A DNA stretch of 64,000 nt from Coenobita brevimanus. Taxonomy: Eukaryota > Arthropoda > Malacostraca > Decapoda > Coenobitidae. Positions 22,437 through 32,946 of the stretch are shown in pieces. A model generated the notes under the pieces. That model had not been told where the DNA came from. It made no database searches and saw only the letters and a list, made by a program, of their open reading frames with translations. The DNA is taken from the NCBI GenBank assembly GCA_032717465.1, contig JAVRFU010000143.1, forward strand, positions 1 through 64,000, given 5' to 3'. How positions within the stretch are numbered: the first letter of the stretch is position 1; each line of letters opens with the position of its first letter. The position numbers were made by a program, and so were the translations under genes.

Positions 22437-23025
22437 CAGCTATCTGAAGGGTTTTGTTTAGGGTGAGACACTCTATAATGCTAAAAAGAAAATGCTTAAT
22501 GCATAAAAATTTATCCTCATCATTATCCTGACCCTATTTCCCATCACAAAAATGGAGGGTAGGATTCTAGAGTATAGAAATGTAAAAAAACAACAGCCAA
22601 TTATACATCAATGCCTTCAAGGTGTAGGGAGCCTGGGGCTAGGCTATTGGAGTCAAGTATACTTGAGGGCAGATGACCAGCATACTTCCCATACCTCTGG
22701 GGTGTAGGACTTGAGGTTAGACTACTAAGCACAGTATATTTAAGAGCAGATGACCTGCCTGCATCTCTTGATGGTATTACATGACTGAAAAGTCTCCAGT
22801 CACCTCTCAAGGATCAAACCTATGCAGGGCTGCCACTCCAACTGGAATGCTCTAACCACCAGACACCTTGCCACTCACCACAGCTACTCAAAGGCTTATG
22901 TTGTGGGTGGAAAATTGCAAGATGTTAAAAAGACTTCCTTATGCCTAGAAATGTATCCTCATCCTAACTGTATTTCCCACCACCAAAATGGTAGGCAGGA
23001 TCCTAGAAATGTAAAAAATAACAAA
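22437..23025. repeat. Duplicated block interrupted by SINE-F
   Basis: 22437-22600 and 22880-23025 are diverged copies (TATCCTCATC, CTATTTCCCA.CA, AAAATGG..GG.AGGAT.CTAGA, AGAAATGTAAAAAA). A SINE-F lies between them. Confidence 0.6.
22615..22880 (-). mobile_element. SINE-F, near-complete copy
   Basis: On the minus strand the head has A-box-like TGTCTGGTGGTTAGAGC and B-box AGGTTTGATCC; the body ends CCTAGCCCCAGGCTCCCTAC. Head and tail join the pieces seen separately elsewhere, and so define the family. Confidence 0.7.
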
Positions 23026-23467
23026 ACATGACACCTTATAATTAACAACGCTACTCAGGAAGTACTGCATTAAGTTTCAGCCGACAATCAAATACAATTT
23101 TCAAAATATGTTTTACATTGTCTGGCTGAACTGTGGAGGGGGGGGGGGTTCTCTACAATTTTTCTGTCATAAACAACTCACTTACTACATTAGGAGGCAG
23201 GATAGTTACTAAGTACAGTAACAGACAGCTCAGGAATTTGCAACAAACATTTCAAAAAAAAAAAACCCTCAATAGAAATCAAACAATGTCATAAAACACA
23301 TTTCAATTTTTGAAATGATTCTGCTAATTTAGTGCACTCTGGTATGTATTGTTTACTGGCTTCACTTCATAACTCTAAAGTTCATGACATGGCACCTGAC
23401 ACTCCATAGCTATGCACTCCAATGCCCAGCAATTTCATTACCAAATAATATTTTCTTACACGACAGA

Positions 23468-23575
23468 TGGGAGCACCCATCATCCACTCACTCAGTGAAG
23501 TACTGCCTTCGGGTCTCTCTACACTACGTGACAGGCCAAATGGTTTCTTGTGAACCAAGAAACCATTTACAATGT
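23468..23575 (+). mobile_element. Element H, diverged fragment (copy 3)
   Basis: CATCATCCACTCACTCAGTG and AAGTACTGCC match the start of element H; the hairpin arms here are 13 bp each (23538-23550 and 23556-23568) with a 5-base loop. The 3' LINE-B-type tail is absent, because the copy breaks into LINE-A-like sequence. Confidence 0.7.
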
Positions 23576-23845
23576 TGGGTTGGGTAGTGCCTCGCTATGC
23601 AGTCCCTTATCCCTGGGGTCACACTCAATTACCTCATCCCCGGTCTTTTTCGGTCTGCCTCTTACAACCCTACATCAGATGTTCACTCTTCTCACCTTCC
23701 CCACCCAACTGTCATTCTCCATCCACTCCCCATGCCCAAACCATCTCAATCCATCCCTCCTCATCACAACACCAATGCACTCCAGTCCCATCCTTCCTCT
23801 CAACTCTTCAATCATAATCCCCCCACGACTAGAAGAAAATGACAA
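23576..23845 (-). mobile_element. LINE-A-like 3' fragment, diverged
   Basis: Minus strand encodes IEELRGRMGLECIGVV, then a weakened RWFGHGEWMEND and KVRRVNI, matching LINE-A's C-terminus with substitutions. No CGAAA tail is visible. Confidence 0.8.
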
Positions 23846-23857
23846 ATCCCATTTTGC

Positions 23858-24035
23858 CTTCATCCAAGTGTAGGGACCTGAGATTAGGCTACCATTAATT
23901 CAGACCAGAGCCCCTGGTGCCTCAACATGACAGAAAAACCCCTGGCCATCTCCTGGACTTCAACCACAGCATATGCCACAATATGCTCTGACCAGGGCAC
24001 TCTACTAATTGCACCACCAGATGTAATTTACTTGG
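23858..24035 (-). mobile_element. SINE-F, diverged copy
   Basis: Minus-strand head with TGGTGCAATTAGTAGAGTGC (A-box-like) and GGTTGAAGTCC (B-box-like); the far end carries AGCCTAATCTCAGGTCCCTA. Confidence 0.6.
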
Positions 24036-24171
24036 ACTTGGTAGGTGGGAAAATGGGGACTTATTGCATAATGATTCCTGACCTTCAGCTCAGATGCACA
24101 ATGTTCACAACCACCCTGGCTTTCATTCATCAAACATTCAAATTTCAACAATACGCTTAAATGGTTCTCAC

Positions 24172-24370
24172 CCTGGTAACTTTCATAGCGACACCCTCTG
24201 GAAGATTACGCTGGATATACTCAAGGTAGGTGTCAGCAGTAGACTGTGTGAGGCGCGGGAGTGATAAAGTGAGGAAATGGGTTCTGGCTTCATACTGCAC
24301 TCGGTGTTTCTTGTGGATGTGCACCGACTTCAGTAATGTCCACCGTTTTATGTGCTTTGTGGGCCAAGCT
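24172..24370 (-). CDS. mRpS10: mRpS10 internal exon (uS10 core)
   Basis: Bounded by acceptor TATCTTTCACAG and donor AGG|GTGAGA, 199 bases. It encodes the most conserved part of mitochondrial uS10: [19 protein letters not shown], then [18 protein letters not shown] and [23 protein letters not shown] and [13 protein letters not shown] are diagnostic for animal MRPS10; here Tyr is replaced by His in HIHKK. Entry phase matches the exon at 26431-26570 and exit phase the exon at 18734-18790. The protein contacts the head of the mitochondrial small subunit. Confidence 0.93.
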
Positions 24371-24469
24371 CTGTGAAAGATATAAGCTTTTATACTGATT
24401 TATATTTTTCTCTATTGGGCTATAGAGTTACTTGTGGAAAGGCATACAGATATTTCTTAAACTATATTT

Positions 24470-24665
24470 CAGTTAAACAGGGAGGCTTGATCCTGCAGCT
24501 GGATACCTTCACATGGTGGAACTGACATAGCAAAAACTGCCTGGTTATTCAAACATTCTCAACTCCATCCCAATCCCCCTAAAAGAGGATGGTGAACTGT
24601 AAGAGAAATCCAGTTTCAATCTACAGTCCACCCAGATCACATTCAGATAAACCTGGGGTCACAAG
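24470..24665 (+). repeat. Dispersed repeat, copy 2 of 2
   Basis: Diverged match to 1840-2005, followed by an (AAC)n microsatellite at 24667-24688. Confidence 0.5.
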
Positions 24666-24689
24666 TTCACAACAACAACAACAACAACA

Positions 24690-25690
24690 CAGAGGATTCA
24701 ACTTTTGTCTTATGGCTTACAGCCTTGGTGGGGAGAAGCTGAGTTTTCAAGTCTGTAATTACTGAAACTTTTTTTTTAACCTAGGGATAAAGGAGACTAA
24801 ATGCCACCAATGAATTCCACATGTTTCACAAGAAGCTACCAAAAGAGGTGAGAGTAGGAGTTTGGAGGTACTGTGTCCCCTCCCCCTTTGTCACGGTGTA
24901 GAGATACGACACGCTCACCACCCAACACCTGTGTTTTGAACAACCTCATTCCTCTTATACCATGTAAGGGGAGAATGTACAACTGCAGATGAAATTACCA
25001 CTTCACTCTTTCGTCAAACGGTTAGGTGACCCCACCATAACATTCTGAAACTTTGCTGGGCACCACAGATTGCACCACTGGGTTTTAAAACTCACTGTTC
25101 ACTAACCTCATTATTTATCCTACTGATTTATAGTACTGAAATGTATCAATATTTATGCCTATAATTCTACCTCAAGATTTCTTTCTCCTTGGCACAAAAC
25201 AGATGCAACAGCCTTCTTAAACATTTTCCCACCCTATGTGAATGCAAAAAAACTGCTCTAAAATGATGGTGATACTGCCACAATTACAATGCTACTGAAT
25301 AAGGTAGGTATAAGACTAATCTACTGCCTATCTTTAGCTAACAACCTTTATCCACTACCCAGAAAATGTTACAAAGACAATGAAGGTGTGTAAAAATTAG
25401 TCACCAAGTCTCTACGATTACATATTTTTTGTATTACAGTATTTCTTCTGCCTAAAGACATTTACATTCAGCTAGGGCAAGATTTAGGATGGGGGTTGGT
25501 AGAGATATGTTTACCATGTTGAATAAAACCATCTGAAGGTAACAAGAACAAACTATAAAAGGACGAAGCCATATGGAAAGGTTACGTATAAATGAGGCTT
25601 GGGGTGGAAGACAATGAAGTGGACTTATGATTAACAGGAAGGAATGAGCCTAAGTAAAAGAGGGTCACAGTGTCAAGACAATGGGGACAT
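24690..25690. other. No gene seen in the mRpS10 intron
   Basis: Unique AT-rich sequence without recognisable repeats. Confidence 0.4.

Positions 25691-25693
<3 letters not shown>

Positions 25694-25721
<28 letters not shown>
25694..25721. repeat. (AG)n microsatellite
   Basis: About 14 AG dinucleotides, followed by a short TG run. Confidence 0.95.
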
Positions 25722-25724
<3 letters not shown>

Positions 25725-25907
25725 TGTGTGTTTAGGGGCTCTGAGTTTTGCTTCCTCATTCTCCAGTGTTTCTTTGGATGTTATTCATGGAAGTTGGTAT
25801 TTATCAACTTTTTATGTTCACCAAAGGATTGCTTAAAAAAACTGCACTGATATTTTTGCAACTTAAGCACATATGACGTAGTTCATTTACATAATGTTTT
25901 TGACATA

Positions 25908-26055
25908 TCAGATAGAGCCAGGATATCGGGGGCTTGAATGGTGAGCGAATCGAAGCGTGGCCCATTGGATCGGGCAAATTTGGCCTGTCTGGACGTTGTT
26001 ACTGTGCACTCTGCCCTAGGGTGGGAAAGGAGGTCCGGATGATGATGATGACTGA
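25908..26055 (+). mobile_element. SINE-D, copy 1
   Basis: About 145 bp shared with 35728-35875: AGCCAGGATAT, GGGCTTGAATGG, GAAGCGTGGCCCATTGGAT, CTGTCTGGAC and GGAGGTCC followed by (GAT)n. No protein-coding potential and no clear tRNA boxes. Confidence 0.8.
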
Positions 26056-26224
26056 CCTTTTTTCCCACATGGCTAGGGTAAGGTATGATCCTTAACATAA
26101 TGGATGGATGGAGAAGCTGCAATGAATTATAAATGATATGAAATTGGAGATGCTATGGAACACTTGGAATGAGGAGATGCCAAGAGAGGGGTGGAAAAGT
26201 AGTAAGACCAACCCTCCACCCACC

Positions 26225-26300
26225 TATGTCTCTGTTATGCAATCTTCTCCTCCCCCATCAGGAGCACAGGGGCCTGGGATGGGCTAATTAATTTAGATAA
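26225..26300 (-). mobile_element. SINE-F 3' fragment
   Basis: ATCAGGAGCACAGGGGCCTG and GGATGGGCTAATTAATTTA resemble the reversed end of SINE-F. Confidence 0.5.
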
Positions 26301-26430
26301 TTAAAGCAAGAGTCATTATATCACTCACACTTGAATGGTATTCTGTATGCAATAAACCCCAACTACATCTCATATTTAAAGCCTGATGTGTCACATATGG
26401 TTAATAAGACAAAAAGTAGGTTGAACTAAC

Positions 26431-26570
26431 ATGTCCTGAACTGTACTTCCGAGGTGAGATGCAGCGGTGGAGAGGAAGGTGAGGTATGATGGTAGCACCG
26501 CTGGGTCATGTCCTCGGCACTCCACATCAATTACGCTATACAGACGGTCAGGCTCACCATCATCCACAAC
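26431..26570 (-). CDS. mRpS10: mRpS10 internal exon (N-terminal core)
   Basis: Acceptor GATATTATTGCAG and donor CAT|GTTAGT bound 140 bases. The exon encodes GEPDRLYSVIDVECRGHDP, then AVLPSYLTFLSTAASHLG. The LYxxxxVExRGHDxAVLxSYxxF pattern is that of mitochondrial uS10. I chose the GTTAGT donor over GTACAG at 26446 because it leaves two bases, which matches the next exon and gives the usual spacing between the HLG and TLLKS motifs. The first exon with the start codon and mitochondrial presequence was not found; it should lie upstream on the minus strand. Confidence 0.9.
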
Positions 26571-27082
26571 CTGCAATAATATCATTACCTATTAACACTT
26601 TCACTCCAGTGATGTACTTTATGTTTCTGCTAGCCCTAGATGATGTTATTTAGCCAAGGCAACACTTTTTCACAGTGGAAGGCAAACAACGTATACCTTC
26701 AGCCCTTTGCCAAAGGTTAAAATATGCTGCATTAATAAATTTGTCTAGTTTTAGCAAGAATACAATAAAAATGTCACCTGACCAAAGGTGTTAAGAGGAA
26801 AAGCTGGTACCGTAACTACTGATCAACATCTTTTTCTTGTCACACACCAGTACAGGGTAGTTACATAAGTCTTGTCATACACAGTCATTCATAATTAAAC
26901 ATGCCTGATATACTGTACAGCATATATACAAAATATTGTATCCAACTGGAAAAATTAAGCAAAAAAAACATAGTACAGTACTATACCATACTGTACACTT
27001 ACAACACAATGACATACATCTGCAAACTCTGGTTATATGCAGGATTGTCATTACTTACTTGATTAACTCTGTGATTTACAGA

Positions 27083-27350
27083 AATCTATCTATCTATCTA
27101 TTGCCAGACGCCTCAATCCCGTTTAGGGTGGCCAAAAACAAATCGCCTCCAAGTCGCCTTGTCCCCCGCCATTTCACTGCCCCGCTCCCAACTCACACCC
27201 CCCTCTCTCATAATTTCCCTGTTCTTTCTCTAACTCTGTCTATAAGTATCCTACCATACACTTTTCCTATTATACTAAGAAGACAAATGCCCCTATGATT
27301 ACCACACACTTCTTTTTCCCCTTTCCCTTTGTACAAGGGAATAATTTTAT
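27083..27350 (-). mobile_element. LINE-B fragment with internal deletion
   Basis: Plus strand starts with (CTAT)n and the LINE-B 3' end, and then at about 27215 jumps to reverse transcriptase sequence (minus strand: LYKGKGKKK, NHRGICLLSIIGKV). The RT core between these parts is missing. Confidence 0.8.
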
Positions 27351-27662
27351 GGTATAACTAACAGCTAAACAGAGCATCTTCACACTGTCTTGTATGCAAA
27401 CAATATCCATATTGAAATTATAAAACATAAAAGAGAACATTAGGCTGAAAGAGACGCCAAAAAGTCTCTTAAGCCCACAAGACTCTGGCCACAAGGGAAC
27501 AGATGCCTTTTAGCACCTCTTCCTCACTAGTTCACTTTTGAAAAAAAGACATCAATATTCTTTATGTTATGTAAGCAGTATACATCAATAATAAAGACAT
27601 GAATGACATACTGTAACGGGGTGTATAAAAGCCCGCACTGCCTAGATGCAAAGAGGGGACCT

Positions 27663-27745
27663 TCTCTTTGGCTCAGTGGTAACGTGTGTGTGTATCAAGC
27701 ACGAGGGTCTGAGATCGAATCTTGGTCAGACCAGTGATTAATTTG
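27663..27745 (+). mobile_element. tRNA-like SINE head
   Basis: TTTGGCTCAGTGGTAAC fits an A box and GAGATCGAATCTTGG a B box, about 35 bases apart, as in a tRNA-derived SINE. The acceptor stem is not complementary, so this is not a functional tRNA. The body after 27745 is unassigned. Confidence 0.65.
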
Positions 27746-28137
27746 TTAAGTTTCAGTTCAGTTATTACAATACCACTGTATATTTGAGTGTAATGTACTG
27801 TGCAAATTAAATAAATGAGTATGAGTACCAGGAAGTCTCCTAAGCTGACGAGACCATAATCAAATGGCAATATTCATATGCTGTCTATCATACAGTACTG
27901 GAAGATGCTAAAGATATTGGAAGATGCTAAAGGTGATCAGAAAGAAATTATTATTCTCATATATTATTCTCTTTAGGGAGAAACATCAGCATCATCATCA
28001 CCATTAAAATCACAATCATCATTACCATCTTCTTGGCCCTTTTTTCCACTTAAAGACAGGGTTATGTAGGATCCAGAAACAAGGAAATAATAAGTACAAA
28101 GGGGGTAGAATTATGAACTTTTGTTATTCTTACTCAG

Positions 28138-28187
28138 TTGGTGTAGCAGAATCCAGACCAGGCCAACCTGTGATTGTCAGAGGCAGA
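28138..28187 (+). CDS. Putative exon of a SWIM zinc-finger protein (1)
   Basis: A 50-base exon with acceptor TTGTTATTCTTACTCAG and a perfect donor AGA|GTAAGTACC. It reads GVAESRPGQPVIVRGR and joins in phase 0 to the exon at 28489. This segment corresponds to the region just before the HSQ motif in animal proteins that pair a SWIM finger with a YqaJ-type nuclease. Upstream exons were not found. Confidence 0.5.
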
Positions 28188-28488
28188 GTAAGTACCACAC
28201 CTCATTCTGTACATTCCACTCCAGTATCGATGATAGTTCTCTTTTACCTCTCTCTCTCTCTCTCTCTCTGTTACTGGTAGTAACATAAACATCTGGTGTT
28301 CATATTCTTGGAAGCCAGGATATGCTGGCTTTCCTTAAATGATGCAACCAGTAGAATAGTGCTTCAGTCATGAGGGCCCTACCTGTCCTTTATAAACACA
28401 GTATATGATAGGAGAGTGTCATCATAGTGAGAATGGTTAATGCCCACAACATAATTACTTCTTTTTTAATACATGATGATTATTTCAG

Positions 28489-28594
28489 GTTCTACATTCA
28501 CAATCTGTTGGTGCTACAGCAATGCATTCATGGATTGTTGCTACACATGATGGTGTGGTAGTAACAGCACACTGTGACTGCAAAGTTGGTCAAG
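28489..28594 (+). CDS. Putative exon of a SWIM zinc-finger protein (2)
   Basis: Acceptor TGATTATTTCAG and donor CAAG|GTGAAG bound 106 bases reading VLHSQSVGATAMHSWIV, then THDGVVVTAHCDCKVGQG. The pattern HSQ..W.....DG.V..AHC.C..G.GE is that of SWIM fingers (CxCxnCxH) in proteins of the SWIM/YqaJ group found in many invertebrates and fish. The second half of the finger (CSH) would lie in the next exon, which I did not find. It may be a host gene or a domesticated or decaying transposon gene, and could sit in an intron of mRpS10 on the other strand. Confidence 0.55.
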
Positions 28595-28647
28595 GTGAAG
28601 ATTATTTTTGTTTGGATATTATTCATATCAAAACACAAACAATATTA

Positions 28648-29180
28648 CAGTAAAAGTCCAATTCTTCGGCATCCAATTCCCCGGCAAATCTGACATTTCG
28701 GCAGTTTTGAGAAATAGTCCCATTTACGAAAATCTCTGATCGTTCGGCAGATTTTCCGATTTTTTTCGTCAGTCTTGAAATTCTCCATGAGGACCCTCTA
28801 CTGCTGGGGACTTCTTCCAGCAGTAGCAGAGTCCAATCAACCCCTTCTATTGTACATATGTAATTAAGGAACCTACTATAAGTTTAGGTAAGTGCATGTG
28901 AACTTGTAGGCCTACTGTACCATTACATTTATATACAGTATGTTCACTAATTTCTTTATTTTTCATATTCATGTATAGTACTGTATTCATTACAGTATTG
29001 TACAGTATCAAACAGTATACAGTACTCTCTCCAAGCACATTTGTAATGATATGAGTAGTGATGATAGTGTTCACCAAAACATATAAGGTATTGAGTGGGT
29101 AGGGTTTTTGATAATTCGGCAATTTTGATTTTTCGGCACTAGCCTGGTCCCATAGATGCCGAAAAATAGGACTTCTACTG
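28648..29180. mobile_element. Tigger/pogo-like MITE, 533 bp
   Basis: Ends are imperfect inverted repeats of about 27 bp (CAGTAAAAGTCCAATTCTTC on the left, inverse of CAGTAGAAGTCCTATTTTTC on the right), both followed by CGGCATC. It is flanked by TA on both sides, the Tc1/mariner target. Several further TTCGGCA motifs lie subterminally. There is no open frame, so it would depend on a transposase supplied elsewhere. Confidence 0.85.
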
Positions 29181-29189
29181 TATTATGTG

Positions 29190-30010
29190 GTTTCTATAGT
29201 TATTAGATAGTAGTTCAGTATTTGTTTTTATATTCATGATTCTTATCTTACAGTAGTTGGCATTTCTGAACACAAAATCCAATTCTCCATAACAGTTACA
29301 CATCCTTCCCCTCAACTATCACCTTTTTGGGTGCACCACCACCTGTCCCACCCCTCCATTCATTCAACAATATTTACAAATGCTTCTGTCCCCCACCACA
29401 ACAACTTTAGTTTCCTGCCAATAACCCGAACCCATGAATCGACAGTACCCATTCTACCCCATTTCAGCCAAATACTCATCCTACTGCACTCTTCCACCTT
29501 TTCTAATCTTTTTTACCTTTATTACTACCCATTCTACCTATTCTCCCACCACTACAAGCAGCCAACACCCTGCCACAGGTCTAAAAAATAAAAAATGCTT
29601 TTTCAAGCTCACCATTCCCACAACACACACACAATCGTAACCCCAACATAACCTTCTCTTCATCTACCATTCTTTTCCTTTCCTGGTACACTTTTTTCTG
29701 CACTACACTCCTATTTATTAATCTTACAGCACCTTCCACCCACCATAAATCCAGATCTTGAAAAACCCGAACCCAAAATCACCACAACTAACACCAAGCC
29801 AGCCACCTCACTTTTCCAATTACCTTATCCACCCATTCATTTCTCCCTTTTATTCCCATTCATCATCTTTTAGCACATTTCCCTACCTCTACATGCACCC
29901 ATTTCTCCAGCTCACAGCCAGCCAAAAAATGCATTTCCAACTCACCACCATAATTTTCTCCTTTCTGCAGTTAATTTCTTTCGTGCTTCTCCCTGACTTG
30001 GGATCTTCAG
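29190..30010. other. C/A/T-rich sequence, no gene
   Basis: G-poor plus strand (CCACC, TTCCC, ACCC runs) over about 700 bp. Proline/serine-rich frames here are compositional. Confidence 0.4.
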
Positions 30011-30013
30011 TAC

Positions 30014-30083
30014 CATAAAAGGAGAGACTGGGGTGTTTATTGGTCTTATTTCCACAGCCGACAATGCAGCAAAAGTGTGGCAT
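30014..30083 (-). CDS. Putative first exon of a THAP-domain protein
   Basis: ATG at 30083 opens MPHFCCIVGCGNKTNKHP, then SLSFY, and a donor G|GTACTG follows at 30013. The start methionine, the CxxxxC pair and the SFY motif are the first half of the THAP C2CH zinc finger, which binds DNA. In THAP genes the first exon often stops near this point. The remaining CxxH and AVPTIF parts should be in later minus-strand exons that I could not find. It may be a host regulator or a P-element-type transposase remnant. Confidence 0.5.
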
Positions 30084-30560
30084 TGTTATTCGTTACGAGA
30101 CAAGTACACACACCACGTATAAGTCTCCAGAATCTGAAAATATTCACCCACGTACCAAACCAAAACACTCACAGTTCCGCGCGCTAACCCACAATGCACC
30201 AGGATGATGACATCACAAATGTTTATGAATCCGCGTTGTTGTACCTCCTACTTTGTGTGGGTTCCATATTTTCTTCATTTCCTTCCTCCCTCCTATCTAG
30301 CCCTGTGTCTCTTCTTCCTCGATTACTCATTATCTTCTTGCATGCAGCTTGAGTCGGCTACACAACACACAAAATACCATTGTAGCCACGAGCACATGAT
30401 TGCAACCTCATCCTCGCCAGTAGTACTAACCACCACCCGTCTGAGGGCCCGGGCACGAACGGGACCCCGTGGCAGTAAACCGCGGTCAGTTCAAATCGTT
30501 TCCTGATGTCCGTCGACTACACTCGTATTCTGAAGTGAAAGGGAATAATTCATAGGACTA
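30084..30560. promoter_or_regulatory. Candidate CpG-bearing promoter region
   Basis: Upstream of the THAP exon the sequence is richer in CpG than its surroundings (TTCCGCGCGCTAAC, CCGTGGC, ACCGCGGTC) and has a CRE-like TGACATCA at 30208-30215. No TATA box is clear. A short minus-strand ATG at 30411 (MRLQSCARGYN) followed by GTATTT could be an alternative first exon, but nothing links it to mRpS10. Confidence 0.25.
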
Positions 30561-30587
30561 TAGTCATAAAGCGCAGCGAAAGGGTTA

Positions 30588-30672
30588 TGTCAGATTAGTG
30601 TAGGTTCAGTTACGTTAGATTAGTGTGGGTTGTTAATGGTAGATTAGCGTAGATTGTTACATTAGATAAGAA
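30588..30672. repeat. Short tandem repeat, unit about 24 bp
   Basis: GATTAGTGTAGGTT, GATTAGTGTGGGTT and GATTAGCGTAGATT each start a unit with GTTA-rich ends, three and a half diverged copies. Confidence 0.6.
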
Positions 30673-31839
30673 AAATGCAAGAATTATCATCCTGAGAATT
30701 ACGTTAGATTAAAGAAAAGAAAAAAATGTAAGAATGATCATCTATTACCAATTTGGAAGTCCCTGGTCCTCCCTAAACTGGAGTACCCGTCTCAGCTGTG
30801 GTCTCCACACAAAATTGGTGAAATTCAGCAAGTGGACAGAGGGTCTTCACCAGAAAACTGAGACTCATCGGTCTAGATATACAGATGGCAGTTTTGGGCT
30901 GTTTAAAGTGAAATGAGTAAAGCAAACTTTGAGCTTTTGAAATCGGCGGGTTGGCGCCAAAATTCAGCAGGTGCGCGTGGATAAGAATGTTTTATCTTTT
31001 TATATTTTTTCTTTCACTGCAACCAAGGTTGGGAAATATTAAACTGGAAAAAATTGGACCAAACAAGTCTTTTTCGGTTAATAGTAAGTTGCTAATGGAC
31101 ATTTTATGAATGCCAAGCAGATCCCGACGCCATTTTGAGAGAGCAGGACAGCGTGGTAAGCATCCGACTTTAATTCACCTTCTTTTATTAGTCACAGTTA
31201 ATTTGCAAGCATTACTTTATTTACTGATTTTAGGTAGGCTATTGGTGATCACTTGGAGGTGAGTATGGTAGGGAAATAGTTTAATGGTGACGCTTTTCAG
31301 ATAATTGATGAGATTGGGGGCTGGGGACGCCGAAGAATTGGCTTCGTAAGTAGCCGTCCTAATTCAAGTTTTTGACTACTTACACATGTTTTGCCCGCTT
31401 TATTCTTGTTACTAGTTTTAGTAAAGGTAATAGAGATAACTTTGAATGAGGTATCATAAGGGTTATTGGTGTTTTGAGATGGTAAATGGTGATGGATGAA
31501 CAGACGCCTAAGAGGCCGGCGTCTCACGTGAACAGATGCCAAAGAGGCCGGCGTCCCACGTACTTGGCTTTGATTTCAACCATTTTCAACCAAGTTAGCT
31601 ACATTATTGCACTTGTTAAATTTAGACAAGTTAATATTGTTTAGAGGTTAGAATGGTCAGGAAGTTTTATTGTTTTATGGTGTAAAATTGTTGACTGCTT
31701 TTCAGGTTACGTCCCCATCTGAAGGGAGAAACCTGTATTTCGTCCCGGCAAGGATGCTACACCGCACCAGTTCCCTTCCTTCCCATATACAGGATACAGG
31801 TAATTGACTTACGTTTATCTACTTAGTATAATTAGATAA

Positions 31840-32863
31840 CAGCCGTTTGCACTGATGGTGCAAAAGCAATGACAGGCCCAGTAAAAGGTGTTTTGGCTCT
31901 TATTAGAAACGTTGCTCCATCAGGCAGACACTTGCCTTAATAGACGTGCACTTGCAGTAATGAGGATGCCATGCGAACTAAAGTTATGCTGGATGAGGTA
32001 TTCAAGGTGGTAAATTTCATCAGAGCTAGACCACGAAATTCGCAGCTGCGTACGGCTCTGCTAGGAGATGGGGCCCAGTCATAGTGCTTAGTTACTGCAC
32101 ACGGAGGTGCGCTGGTTATCCCGCGGCAAAATTCTTTCACGTGTGTGTGATACGAAAGATGAGTGATCTTTCTTACAGGAAACAGCTTTTCTCTGTTAAA
32201 TAGTGACGAAGTCTGGTCAGTGAAACGGCTATCTTACTGTACAGATGTTTTTAAAACTAAATGAACTGCACTTGTCATTGCAAGGCTCAGATGTGACATA
32301 CTGAAGGTTCAGGACAAAATTGAATCTTCTCAAAGTAAACTTTTAGGTTGATTGTGCAAAGGCAAAACAAAGTGAATGTTTTCCAACTCTTCATCTGTTC
32401 CTGACTAATAATTCCTTGCAGTTGGATGGAAGTTCAGGAGAATGCATTGTTCACCATTTAAGGCAATTAAGTAATACTTTGAGGGAATAATTTCTCAGGC
32501 AGGCAGACCCTCTGTCCATTTATGGATTCTGGTTCTGTAATAGGACAAACCCTGTCTGTGAAGGAAAATTAGCAGCTGATTGAAATTTTAATAGATCAAA
32601 CGCTCAGAACAACATTTGATAAAGACTCGCTGCATACCTTTTGGGCAAAGCTCTTGCACGAGTATCCTGATATTACAAAACGAGCAATGAAACATCTGAT
32701 GCCATTTGCAACACCGTATAGGTGTGAAGCTGGTTTCTCACGCTATATTGCCACTAAAAACAAATACACAAGTTGGAAGCAGAACCTGATAAAGCGCCTG
32801 CAACTAAGAAGCATCCTTTCAGATAGTCTTTGTCACCAAAAGCAAGCCCATACATCACACTGA
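31840..32863 (+). pseudogene. ZBED5/SCAND3-like hAT transposase remnant
   Basis: Fragments in shifting frames follow the order of this family: CTDGAKAMTGPVKGV (catalytic Asp region, 31848), then DEVFKVVNFIRARP, a decayed body, ELHLSLQGSD-like sequence, KVQDKIE, and finally EYPDITKRAMKHLMPF then CEAGFSRYIATKNKY in a frame at 32654-32863. Stops and shifts are many, so this is a long-dead insertion, older than the hAT at 4603. No TIRs were located. Confidence 0.8.
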
Positions 32864-32915
32864 AGACTGTAAGAATGACGAAGCTATGCAATGATTTTCA
32901 GTTGATTCACATCAT

Positions 32916-32916
<1 letters not shown>

Positions 32917-32946
<30 letters not shown>

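Larger units (their letters stand above)
18791..24171 (-). other. mRpS10 intron, 5.4 kb, TE-rich
   Basis: Between two phase-matched exons. It contains element H, LINE-B, a tRNA-headed SINE-E, two SINE-F copies, a LINE-A piece and three old tandem-repeat regions. Confidence 0.8.

Noticed and set aside
26441..26447. GTACAG as the mRpS10 donor
   Set aside because: It leaves one base, which puts the next exon out of frame; GTTAGT at 26430 gives the right phase and family spacing.
27663..27745. Functional tRNA gene
   Set aside because: A and B boxes are present but the acceptor and anticodon stems do not pair; it is a SINE head.
30204..30506. A 100-codon plus-strand frame ending in an Arg-rich tail
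   Set aside because: Composition looks like promoter-region noise; no motif and the opposite strand is equally open.
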